6,359 nt of DNA from JARRRL01 sp037380725 (GCA_037380725.1 JARRRL010000148.1:1-6359); one strand, 5' to 3'. Positions 1-5,128 are shown, counted from the stretch's first letter. Numbers and translations: made by a program. Notes: generated from the letters alone by a model not told the origin.

Positions 1-66
1 TTGGGGGGTTCAAGAGTTGCAGCTTGGGGGGTTCAAGAGTTGCAGCTTGGGGGGTTCAAGAGTTGC
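1..66. repeat. 23-nt tandem repeat array, about 2.9 copies, cut by window edge
   Basis: Two perfect 23-nt units (1-23 and 24-46) are followed by a 20-nt partial unit (47-66). Each unit begins TTGGGGGGTTCAAGAG and ends TTGCAGC. The array starts at base 1, so it may extend to the left. The TTCAAGAGTTG core matches both the paralogue fragment just to the right and the RING gene near 467-477, so the array probably arose by amplifying the edge of that fragment. There are no spacers between units. Confidence 0.9.
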
Positions 67-290
67 AAGAGTTGATGGTCAAGAAAAATATTGAATGCTT
101 CAATACCCACGAAAGTCACAGCAAACACGCTACCCACAGCGAATCCACTCTTGCCTTATCGGTTTGATTCTCTTATCCGATCTACTACCTGTTGACTGGA
201 ATCGCGCTTATCGCCGAGCCAAGCGGGGATTCCAGAGGCACTAACTTTGGCTCACTTGCGCCCGCGCTGCTGCGCAATACGCCCTTAAGA
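66..290 (-). pseudogene. Fragment of a second RING-effector paralogue (C-terminal half)
   Basis: This stretch is a degraded copy of part of the neighbouring minus-strand RING gene. Positions 213-276 match 596-659 at 56 of 64 bases. Positions 66-116 match about 469-520 more loosely. Translated on the minus strand, the first block reads LRSSAGASEPKLVPLESPLG, against LRSSAVASAPKLVALESLVG in the intact protein (residues 160-179). It then hits stop codons after AIPVNR. The second block needs another frame and reads VGIEAFNIFLDHQLL, against VGVEALNAYLGNQLL (residues 209-223). The RING finger itself is absent from the window side. It is therefore the hydrophobic C-terminal part of a paralogue, truncated and frameshifted, in tandem with the intact gene. 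Homology is seen directly; the order of events is inferred. Confidence 0.75.
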
Positions 291-313
291 TAAAGAGCGC
301 ATCGGACGACTAT

Positions 314-345
314 GTAGATTATTAGCGACGTAGATTATTCGCGAC
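314..345. repeat. 16-nt tandem duplication across the RING gene stop codon
   Basis: Two copies, GTAGATTATTAGCGAC (314-329) and GTAGATTATTCGCGAC (330-345), differ at one base. On the minus strand the second copy is read one frame later than the first and supplies the TAA stop at 322-324. With a single copy the reading frame would run on to a TAA at 285-287 (ending HSRPMRSLS), so this duplication has altered the C-terminus by a few residues. Confidence 0.85.
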
Positions 346-1137
346 ACATGCGACGCTAAGGCTAGCCACACAGAAACTCAACATGGCACCAGCAACGGCT
401 AAAGGTAGTGTCACCGCGCCCGTAGCTCCAGCCGCTGCAGCAGCACCAGGTTGCACATTTGAGTGATTCAAGAGTTGATTACCAAGATAGGCGTTTAATG
501 CTTCAACTCCCACAGCGAGTGTACTTTTGTATGTTTCGGCAGAACCTGAATTACCCATCAGTTTTCTCACTATGCCGACGGGTATGCTGGTTATGGCCGA
601 ACCAACCAGAGATTCCAGCGCCACTAACTTTGGCGCACTTGCGACCGCGCTGCTGCGCAGACAGACACTTCCAAATGCACCTACCGCAGCGCTAACACCC
701 ACACCCATAACTGTCTCGCTTACAAACTTTAGTGCACTTGAACACGTCGAGCTAGGTTGCGTTTCTGTCTCTGTTTCAGGTCGACTTGTCACGGCTTGAT
801 CGGCTGCTTCGCCTTCACTCGCAGTGTTACCGAATTGTGAAAAGAGGAAATTGCCTAGTGGCATGGAAGAAATGACCGGTCGAGCGGTATTGACTACTTC
901 ACCAATACGTTGTGCGAAAGAAATGGGGCCACGACAATCGGGGCAATTCGAACTATTTTGGTTCTCAGATGTGCGCCAGCGTTCAATACATGGCGTATGA
1001 AAAGTATGAAGGCAAGGCTCTATCGTCGTGAGGTTACTTTGTTCAATATCTTTGGGCTCTAAGCAAATAGAGCAATCCTCTAAAGCGTTAGGCGTTGATA
1101 TTTGGGGTTGTTCGACAGAAAGTGCGTTATTTATCAT
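322..1137 (-). CDS. RING-H2 finger protein with C-terminal membrane segments, putative secreted E3 ubiquitin ligase effector
   Basis: The 271-residue product carries a full RING-H2 finger: C22-x2-C25-x16-C42-x-H44-x2-H47-x2-C50-x14-C65-x2-C68. It also has the usual Trp after the sixth ligand (W54), the CPxCR ending and R69 at the linchpin position. RING-H2 domains bind two zinc ions and recruit ubiquitin-charged E2 enzymes. Bacteria lack a ubiquitin pathway, so the likely site of action is a eukaryotic host cell. Residues about 72-130 form a linker with an ETETETQ stretch. Hydrophobic segments lie at about 142-160, 170-190 and 232-266, suggesting insertion in a host membrane. There is no classical signal peptide, so delivery would need a dedicated secretion system, which is not visible here. 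The start is supported by AAGGAA six bases upstream (plus-strand TTCCTT at 1143-1148). A broken paralogue lies immediately downstream. The domain call is firm; ligase activity and secretion are inferred. Confidence 0.85.
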   Translation of the reverse strand: MINNALSVEQPQISTPNALEDCSICLEPKDIEQSNLTTIEPCLHTFHTPCIERWRTSENQNSSNCPDCRGPISFAQRIGEVVNTARPVISSMPLGNFLFSQFGNTASEGEAADQAVTSRPETETETQPSSTCSSALKFVSETVMGVGVSAAVGAFGSVCLRSSAVASAPKLVALESLVGSAITSIPVGIVRKLMGNSGSAETYKSTLAVGVEALNAYLGNQLLNHSNVQPGAAAAAGATGAVTLPLAVAGAMLSFCVASLSVACVANNLRR

Positions 1138-1204
1138 AACGGTTCCTTTTAAGGCTTAATTTGGATTAACGTGCATAAATTAAATACTTTTTTGACCAGT
1201 TCTG

Positions 1205-1219
1205 ACACAATGAATGTGT
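1205..1219. promoter_or_regulatory. Short inverted repeat upstream of the RING gene, possible operator
   Basis: ACACA and TGTGT arms (5 bp) flank ATGAA, about 70 bases upstream of the RING start codon. Position and symmetry would fit a repressor or activator site. The arms are short and the resemblance could be chance. Confidence 0.25.
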
Positions 1220-1260
1220 TAAAAATTAATCAGACGCGGCCAGCGTTTTCGGATCGAATA

Positions 1261-1284
1261 ATAAAACTGTTTTGATAAAACTGT
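1261..1284. repeat. 14-nt tandem duplication, 1.7 copies
   Basis: ATAAAACTGTTTTG (1261-1274) is followed directly by ATAAAACTGT (1275-1284). It lies in non-coding sequence. Confidence 0.75.
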
Positions 1285-1383
1285 CCAGCTCAAACATTAA
1301 ATTGATAATATTATCAGAATAATGGCTGAATGTTGATCGAATTCGAACTGAGCATATCAGAGAAATCCTGAACACCCCCATGC

Positions 1384-1409
1384 ATCAATGCTACGGATCA
1401 ATGCTACGG
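1384..1409. repeat. 13-nt perfect tandem duplication
   Basis: ATCAATGCTACGG occurs twice back to back (1384-1396 and 1397-1409) in non-coding sequence. Confidence 0.9.
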
Positions 1410-1576
1410 CAGCCACAACAGAGCAATTGCAGACACTTAGTGAACGACACCCCGTGGACATACACGCTTGACTGAAATCAAGATAAAATAAGAAGAGATG
1501 GAACCATCAAAGATCACACCATGATGCTTAGCATTTTCCGCCAAAACGGCTTCAATAGGGAGCATCGCAGTGTTAA

Positions 1577-1879
1577 GATTCTGCCCAAGCCCTCCATCAA
1601 GGACGCAGTGAGCAACACCGCCGAGAGCCGGTTTTTAGTCATGCACAACATTTGGGAATACGCCGTGTCGGCCACGCCTTCGCTTTTGGCTCCACAGCCA
1701 AGGTTTTCGCTTGCCCATCACAAAAAGAACCCGAAACAAATGAAGCTGTAAAAAGTGTTTTATTAGGCAATCTTGACAACTTCCCCAAATATTTTAATGA
1801 AAAAATAATTTCAGACAGCTTGCGACTCGCCTTTTCCGAATGCACATTAAAAAACAGATTCATTCACACAGAAGGTTGA
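1577..1879 (+). pseudogene. Unrecognised reading frame, probable 5' part of a decayed gene
   Basis: This frame is open from 1577 to the TGA at 1877-1879. Its only plausible start inside is a TTG at 1652 (75 codons) without a convincing ribosome binding site. From about 1735 on, composition is convincingly protein-like: helical, Lys/Asn/Phe rich, with NFPKYFNEKIISDSLRLAF and the end NRFIHTEG. No family was recognised. An overlapping frame at 1521-1751 (starting MMLSIFRQNG) is also open and equally unrecognised, so the true frame of the 1521-1735 part is uncertain. The next open stretch begins three bases after the stop and is in the same frame. The TGA may therefore be a mutated TGG, which would make the two parts one protein. 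Confidence 0.4.
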
Positions 1880-1882
1880 CTC

Positions 1883-2059
1883 ATGGCCGGCCCTGATCAC
1901 CATTCACAACACCTTATTTTCAGTGTACGCCTGGTACGCACAACGCTGGAAAACCACCCCAACAAAAAGGGAATCAGCAAACAGGATGGAATCACCCTAA
2001 CCAAAACCATACTGAAGAGGGTGTCCGCTTGGGCGACTTCCAAAAATGGGGTGTCATAA
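1883..2059 (+). CDS. Unrecognised 58-residue reading frame, possibly the middle part of a broken gene
   Basis: ATG at 1883 follows the previous TGA by three bases and has AGAAGG about eight bases upstream, so it could be translated independently. It begins MAGPDHHSQHLIFSVRLVR and ends in SKNGVS before a TAA at 2057-2059. It overlaps the next open frame (2029-2358) by about 30 bases in a -1 relation. A one-base insertion in the AAAAATGGGG stretch near 2040-2049 would join the two, reading from AWATSKN into VIKDSEAKKQ. No domain was recognised. It is either a small gene or, more likely, a fragment of a gene spanning 1577-2358. Confidence 0.4.
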   Translation: MAGPDHHSQHLIFSVRLVRTTLENHPNKKGISKQDGITLTKTILKRVSAWATSKNGVS

Positions 2060-2358
2060 AAGACTCAGAAGCAAAAAAACAGATTACAATCTGTGAACTT
2101 AATAATTTATTTCAGCACTTGCGACAATTCAGAAGACTCAAACCTTACCTCAAAAAGGCAATAAAAATAGCCTCTCTGTATGAATCCAATCCAATTAAAT
2201 ATATTGAAGCGTGTCTAAATCATTTAGACAGCATCTCTGAGGCGTATCAACAGGCCTCAAGGAAAAAAGACGCGCTTTCTTGCGTTTTTTGTGCACCACT
2301 GAGCAGGCTACGGGGCATAGAGGAAAAGGGCATAGAGGAAAAATTAAAAGCCATATAG
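2029..2358 (+). CDS. Unrecognised 109-residue helical protein, likely the 3' part of a frameshifted gene
   Basis: The open frame ends with TAG at 2356-2358. It contains no ATG; the only marked start is TTG at 2029 without a good ribosome binding site, which argues that it is the tail of a longer gene rather than an independent one. The protein is Lys/Leu rich and should be mostly helical, for example LNNLFQHLRQFRRLKPYLKK and EACLNHLDSISEAYQQ. It ends with a duplicated GIEEK element created by a 15-nt tandem repeat. No signal peptide, membrane segment or known motif is visible. The preceding frame (1883-2059) runs into it with a one-base shift. Confidence 0.45.
   Translation: MGDFQKWGVIKDSEAKKQITICELNNLFQHLRQFRRLKPYLKKAIKIASLYESNPIKYIEACLNHLDSISEAYQQASRKKDALSCVFCAPLSRLRGIEEKGIEEKLKAI
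2265..2290 (+). terminator. Terminator-like hairpin inside an open frame
   Basis: The left arm AAAAGACGC (2265-2273) can pair with GCGTTTTTT (2282-2290) around an 8-nt loop. This gives a 9-bp stem with one G-T pair, an A-tract before and a T-tract after it. Only three G-C pairs are present, so strength is doubtful. Its position within a reading frame would fit a gene that is no longer under selection, but chance is possible. Confidence 0.25.
2313..2342. repeat. 15-nt perfect tandem duplication near the end of a reading frame
   Basis: GGGCATAGAGGAAAA occurs twice (2313-2327 and 2328-2342). The unit is a multiple of three, so it keeps the frame and doubles the residues GIEEK. Confidence 0.9.
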
Positions 2359-2448
2359 ATTTGAAAAGCTATTCTTTTTATTATTCAATTTATTATTTTT
2401 CTCCCGAGAAACCTCAATCAGAAACAGTAGTCGCCGTCTCAGCATAAC

Positions 2449-2470
2449 CAGATAACACTCAGATAACAGC
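2449..2470. repeat. 11-nt near-perfect tandem duplication
   Basis: CAGATAACACT (2449-2459) is followed by CAGATAACAGC (2460-2470), identical over the first nine bases. It lies in non-coding AT-rich sequence. Confidence 0.65.
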
Positions 2471-2724
2471 ATGAACAACTGAGTAGATATAATAAATATA
2501 TAAACGAAAAATCAATAAGCCCCATAAAACCAAGCCTGTATCTCTGCGATATGCCCAGTCACTGGCTCATCCGCTCTCCCTGAACGATGCGCAACCCCAA
2601 GGCCAACGCCAGCATGATTAAGTTGTCATCACGCGCCGATTGGTCTATTTTCACAAACAACGTGAAGCAGAGCGTAATACAGCATCGGAAACGTGCGCAT
2701 TCAAGTTTCTTGAATAAACGAGAA

Positions 2725-2729
2725 AAGGA
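2725..2729 (+). promoter_or_regulatory. Ribosome binding site deciding a GTG start at 2737
   Basis: AAGGA lies seven bases before GTG at 2737-2739, in frame with the regulator. The upstream in-frame ATGs (2587 and 2611) and the later ATG (2806) lack a comparable site. Confidence 0.65.
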
Positions 2730-2736
2730 TTCTCTT

Positions 2737-3960
2737 GTGGATAGTGAAACTATTGAATTTACCGACATTCTGCTGAATTCTATTCAGAAATCAACGCAAC
2801 ATAAAATGATCGATAATAAACTAAACCTCAAACCTTATACAGAGTGGGCGCAGGCATTGTGTACGTATTTAGGAGGAGAAGTTGCCGTCGCATTGGCTTT
2901 CCGTCAACCACAAATCATGCTCGACACCAACAGTGAGCAATATACGTTAACGGATCCGGGTTGCCTGGGCGCTTACGGATTCCATCCAAGCGCCGGTGAA
3001 ACGCTTTATGAGCACTACCTATCACATGACCCTCGAACACAATACAGCAAGTGGCCCACATCGGGTGTCGACAAATGTTATACTGACATCGTTGTTCAAA
3101 ATGAATTTTCAGATTGGCTAGCATCAAGCGATCTCGATAACTTAGGTGTTGTTCTGAGTTTCTCATACGCCTCATCGAACACCCAAAGAAACACATACCC
3201 ACCTCCTGGAATTGCCATTTACCCAAAACGAGGTAACACGCAAAGCGCAACAATCATGCAACGCGCACGACGACTGAAACCAATCCTAGAGCACGCGTTC
3301 AACATCAATCAAAAGATGCTTCTTTTGCAATCTGAATTACATAATTTTCATGAACTGCTGCCCGAACCAACGGCATTTTTCAACAGTGAAGGCAAGCACA
3401 TTCGGCATAATTTTCTCTTTGAAGAATTCTTATCCACCGCACGCTGCTTAGGCATCAAAGAAGGAAAATTTGTCCATCTCGGCAAGTGCCACCACGCATC
3501 AAGCGAACTGGAACACATCATCAAACAGATCATCGCAGAAGGAATCAATTATCAGGGTAAAAAATGCGTTTATTTCCATAGCGTAAACAGTGACTTTCTC
3601 ATCAAAGTCAAGCCCATCTTTCACCCGCTACATCCACTCAGCACACATGCCACCACACATGCCACCACACATGCCGTTGGCACCCTGACCGTACGCACAC
3701 TTCCACGCAGGGCGAACATCTGTCCCAAAAAAATTAAACACACTTTATCGGAAATCTATCCACAAACAACCATTACCAAGGCCGAATCGGAAAACATTGC
3801 ACTCTTAATGCTCGGATTAACAGCCAAACAAATTGCACAAGAGCGAAACTTGAAAAAGAACAGCGTTGATCGAGTGATGTCAACCATATATGAGAAACTG
3901 AATGTCAGCGGGCGACACGAACTCATCGAACTCGTTCATTGGTTGATGTCGCCTTACTGA
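2737..3960 (+). CDS. LuxR-type helix-turn-helix transcriptional regulator with PAS-like middle domain
   Basis: From the GTG at 2737 the product has 407 residues (457 if read from ATG 2587). The last ~65 residues form a GerE/LuxR-type DNA-binding domain: ITKAESENIALLMLGLTAKQ, then IAQERNLKKNSVDRVMSTIY, then EKLNVSGRHELIELV. This matches the family pattern of an invariant-type Glu, the helix pair around KQIA, and KLxV-x2-R-xEL. An alanine-rich N-terminal region with HYLSHDPRTQY resembles the sensor part of stand-alone LuxR regulators that carry a DPR motif. LLPEPTAFFNSEGKHIRHN resembles a PAS fold. No ligand can be assigned, and it lacks an obvious response-regulator receiver domain. A 12-nt repeat inserts TTHA units between the sensor and the DNA-binding domain. 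The frame is intact while both neighbours are decayed. Its targets are unknown; the adjacent transporter and formyltransferase remnants may have been among them. Confidence 0.8.
   Translation: MDSETIEFTDILLNSIQKSTQHKMIDNKLNLKPYTEWAQALCTYLGGEVAVALAFRQPQIMLDTNSEQYTLTDPGCLGAYGFHPSAGETLYEHYLSHDPRTQYSKWPTSGVDKCYTDIVVQNEFSDWLASSDLDNLGVVLSFSYASSNTQRNTYPPPGIAIYPKRGNTQSATIMQRARRLKPILEHAFNINQKMLLLQSELHNFHELLPEPTAFFNSEGKHIRHNFLFEEFLSTARCLGIKEGKFVHLGKCHHASSELEHIIKQIIAEGINYQGKKCVYFHSVNSDFLIKVKPIFHPLHPLSTHATTHATTHAVGTLTVRTLPRRANICPKKIKHTLSEIYPQTTITKAESENIALLMLGLTAKQIAQERNLKKNSVDRVMSTIYEKLNVSGRHELIELVHWLMSPY
3643..3675. repeat. 12-nt in-frame tandem repeat, 2.75 copies, in the regulator gene
   Basis: ACACATGCCACC is repeated at 3643-3654 and 3655-3666, with a partial unit at 3667-3675. 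It encodes THATTHATTHA. The unit length preserves the frame, so copy-number change would only lengthen or shorten a His/Thr-rich linker before the DNA-binding domain. Confidence 0.9.
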
Positions 3961-3961
3961 T

Positions 3962-4261
3962 GTACACGTTGAGTAAGGTGCTCGCCGACCCGAACACCTT
4001 GGTCAATCCGATTCCACTTTTTCCCCACACATTTCTAATTCCCTTCACGGTCAGATTGCCTATGTGGAACAACTGGGCGAATCGTCCTTATTTTATCTAA
4101 GCGTAGAAGGCACAAACGAATTAGTAACGATTCGTAAAACCGGGGACCAGATGGTCGAGCGCGGTCACGTCATTTCTGTACCCATTCCGCGCGAACACTG
4201 TCACGTATTCAATAACGTGGGGCGAGCTTTTCCACGAACGGCCCGCCACAGCCCTGAGTAA
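3962..4261 (+). pseudogene. C-terminal remnant of a MalK-type ABC transporter ATP-binding protein
   Basis: The frame reads VHVE, a TAA at 3974-3976, then GARRPEHL, resembling the conserved GxRPEHL motif of MalK/UgpC-type sugar importer ATPases. It continues with GQIAYVEQLGESSLFYLSVE and ends with HCHVFNNVGRAFPRT before TAA at 4259-4261. This corresponds to the regulatory TOBE/OB-fold end of the family. The whole nucleotide-binding domain (Walker A, signature, Walker B) is missing, since the regulator gene occupies the upstream sequence and ends only one base before. A GTG at 4064 could start a 65-residue peptide, but it would have no ATPase function. It is a truncated leftover of a carbohydrate importer; the substrate cannot be told. 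Confidence 0.75.
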
Positions 4262-4266
4262 GGCCG

Positions 4267-4286
4267 TATCGAGTAGCAGCTCGATA
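4267..4286. repeat. 7-bp perfect inverted repeat just upstream of the formyltransferase remnant
   Basis: TATCGAG (4267-4273) and CTCGATA (4280-4286) flank TAGCAG, ending three bases before the ATG at 4290. No T-tract follows on the plus strand, so it does not look like a terminator of the upstream gene. It could be an operator or hairpin in the leader, or chance. Confidence 0.4.
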
Positions 4287-4289
4287 AAA

Positions 4290-4921
4290 ATGAAAGCGAT
4301 CATGAATAATGATGGGGGTAAAAACATTCTATTTTTGGGCGATAAAGCGTCTCCACTTTTTGAATGGCTAAAAAACACTGAACAGTTAGTGCTTCAAACA
4401 TGGATATCACCATATCCTCAAAAAAGACGTTTTGGCCTTACTGCCAAACAGGGCAATAAACCTTCACATTTCATAGCTCCCGTGGAACAAAAGGGCCGAC
4501 CCTAATTTTTGGAGTTTTATAGAAAACACCCCCAAAGGAGTCACCATTCACTATTTGAATGAAGGCGTGGACACTGGAGATATTATTGTTCAAAAAAAGT
4601 TTATTTCAATACAGAACAAGAGACACTGAGCTCATCATATGAACTACTGCAAATAACCATTCAAAATTTGTTTAAAGAAAATTGGCTTGACATAAAACAT
4701 GGGACATGGGACATGGGACATGCAACAGGCAAAAACAATCGAACAAGGGCTCACGACACACAGTGAAAGACAAAGACGCTTTATCCCACTTGCTCACAGA
4801 TAAATGGGATAGGCCACTATCAGTTTTAGAAAAATATACAGCAGAAACATGACTGTCACAACAATTTTGGGATAAATATGATTCCGAAATCGAAGCCTTC
4901 AGAAAACCAAACAAGACATAA
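4290..4921 (+). pseudogene. Formyltransferase-family pseudogene (methionyl-tRNA/sugar formyltransferase fold) with several lesions
   Basis: Intact relatives transfer a formyl group from 10-formyltetrahydrofolate to an amine. Four frames join into one protein. Frame one (4290 or 4302 to about 4405) has NILFLGDKASPLFEWLKN. Frame two (from 4405) has YHHILKKDVLALLPNRAINL, then HIS, a TAG at 4474-4476, then LPWNKRADPNFWSF and GVTIHYLNEGVDTGDIIVQK. The INLHIS-x-LPWN-xx-ADPN and GVTIHY-x6-DTGDII motifs identify the family. Frame three (from 4599) has VYFNTEQETLSSSYELLQ and LFKENWLDIKHGT. Frame four (to TAA 4919-4921) has GSRHTVKDKDALSHLLTDKW and, after TGA 4850-4852, LSQQFWDKYDSEIEAF. The lesions are: probable internal deletion near 4400; TAG (likely for Tyr); one A missing at 4592-4598; two extra 7-nt repeats at 4698-4721; and TGA (likely for Trp). 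It cannot give a working enzyme. Its original substrate is unknown; relatives in surface-polysaccharide loci formylate sugars. Confidence 0.85.
4698..4721. repeat. 7-nt tandem repeat (CATGGGA), 3.4 copies, that breaks a reading frame
   Basis: CATGGGA occurs three times followed by CAT. Removing two units (14 nt) brings the upstream frame (LDIKHGT) into register with the downstream frame (NKGSRHTVKDK), giving HGTCNRQKQSNKGSRHTVK across the junction. The expansion is therefore the cause of that frameshift. Confidence 0.9.
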
Positions 4922-4947
4922 GTAGTCTCAAGCGCTCGAACAGTTAA

Positions 4948-5094
4948 AAACAGCGGCTTTCCCGCTCGCTGTTGGATATTGAAAATACCCTTACTCCGCA
5001 GTTGCGCCAAGCCAAAAAGTACTTTACTTCCTATGCCTCAATCGCAGATACTCATGAGCGGGTTTTATTTTGCAAATACATTGTCACACGATCA
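4948..5094 (+). other. Short unrecognised open stretch, possible gene remnant
   Basis: The frame between a TAA at 4945-4947 and a TGA at 5095-5097 reads in part SLLDIENTLTPQLRQAKKYF and TSYASIADTHERVLF. It lacks ATG and a ribosome binding site. A second frame just upstream reads QALEQLKTAAFPLA and would join with a one-base change, suggesting another small decayed gene. Nothing was recognised. It overlaps the putative promoter of the next gene. Confidence 0.25.
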
Positions 5095-5108
5095 TGAACA
5101 CGTAATAA
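5081..5108 (+). promoter_or_regulatory. Possible sigma-70 promoter for the membrane/CBS-like gene
   Basis: TTGTCA (5081-5086) and TAATAA (5103-5108) are separated by 16 bases. The pair ends 20 bases before the start codon at 5129. The -35 box fits the consensus fairly well, the -10 box less so. The leader would be very short but would still include GAGAGA before the start. Confidence 0.35.
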
Positions 5109-5128
5109 ATTATTGAGAGATAACCGCT

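Larger units (their letters stand above)
1138..1520. other. Intergenic region without a recognisable gene
   Basis: This AT-rich stretch lies between the divergently read RING gene and the middle block. No convincing reading frame was found. It holds the RING gene ribosome binding site, one inverted repeat at 1205-1219 and two short tandem duplications (1261-1284, 1384-1409). It should contain the RING gene promoter, but no clear -35/-10 pair stands out. Confidence 0.5.
2359..2736. other. AT-rich intergenic region before the regulator gene, with a possible gene remnant
   Basis: Positions 2359-2540 are strongly AT-rich, with no gene seen and a near-perfect 11-nt duplication at 2449-2470. From about 2559 the base composition changes. 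A minus-strand frame (2559-2768) ends IDQSARDDNLIMLALALGLR then IVQGERMSQ before its stop, which resembles the end of a real protein more than a random shadow. No family could be named. The plus-strand frame of the regulator also stays open through 2587-2736, but has no good start there. The regulator promoter should lie in this stretch; no clear consensus was found. Confidence 0.35.

Noticed and set aside
1..66. CRISPR-like repeats at the left edge
   Set aside because: The 23-nt units follow each other without spacers, and no cas gene is present.
459..799. Plus-strand open frames inside the RING gene
   Set aside because: They lie opposite a well-supported gene with a complete domain and a ribosome binding site. 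Their translations show no coherent domain.
1639..1863. Minus-strand open frame MNLFFNVHSEK...
   Set aside because: It is opposite the more protein-like plus-strand frame, with no ribosome binding site and no recognisable motif. It cannot be excluded but is not supported.
2915..3548. Minus-strand open frames inside the regulator gene
   Set aside because: They are shadows of the regulator frame, which carries a recognisable DNA-binding domain.
1877..4852. Recoding of TGA as tryptophan or selenocysteine, since two in-frame TGAs sit where Trp would fit
   Set aside because: The regulator ends on TGA, the same pseudogene also has TAG and frameshifts, and no selenocysteine hairpin is evident. Gene decay explains it better.
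4945..4980. Hairpin AACAGCG/CGCTGTT after the formyltransferase remnant as a terminator
   Set aside because: The 7-bp stem has an 11-nt loop and no T-tract follows.
4672..5010. Minus-strand 112-residue open frame
   Set aside because: It is the reverse of the formyltransferase remnant and reads through the 7-nt repeat. The plus strand has clear family motifs.
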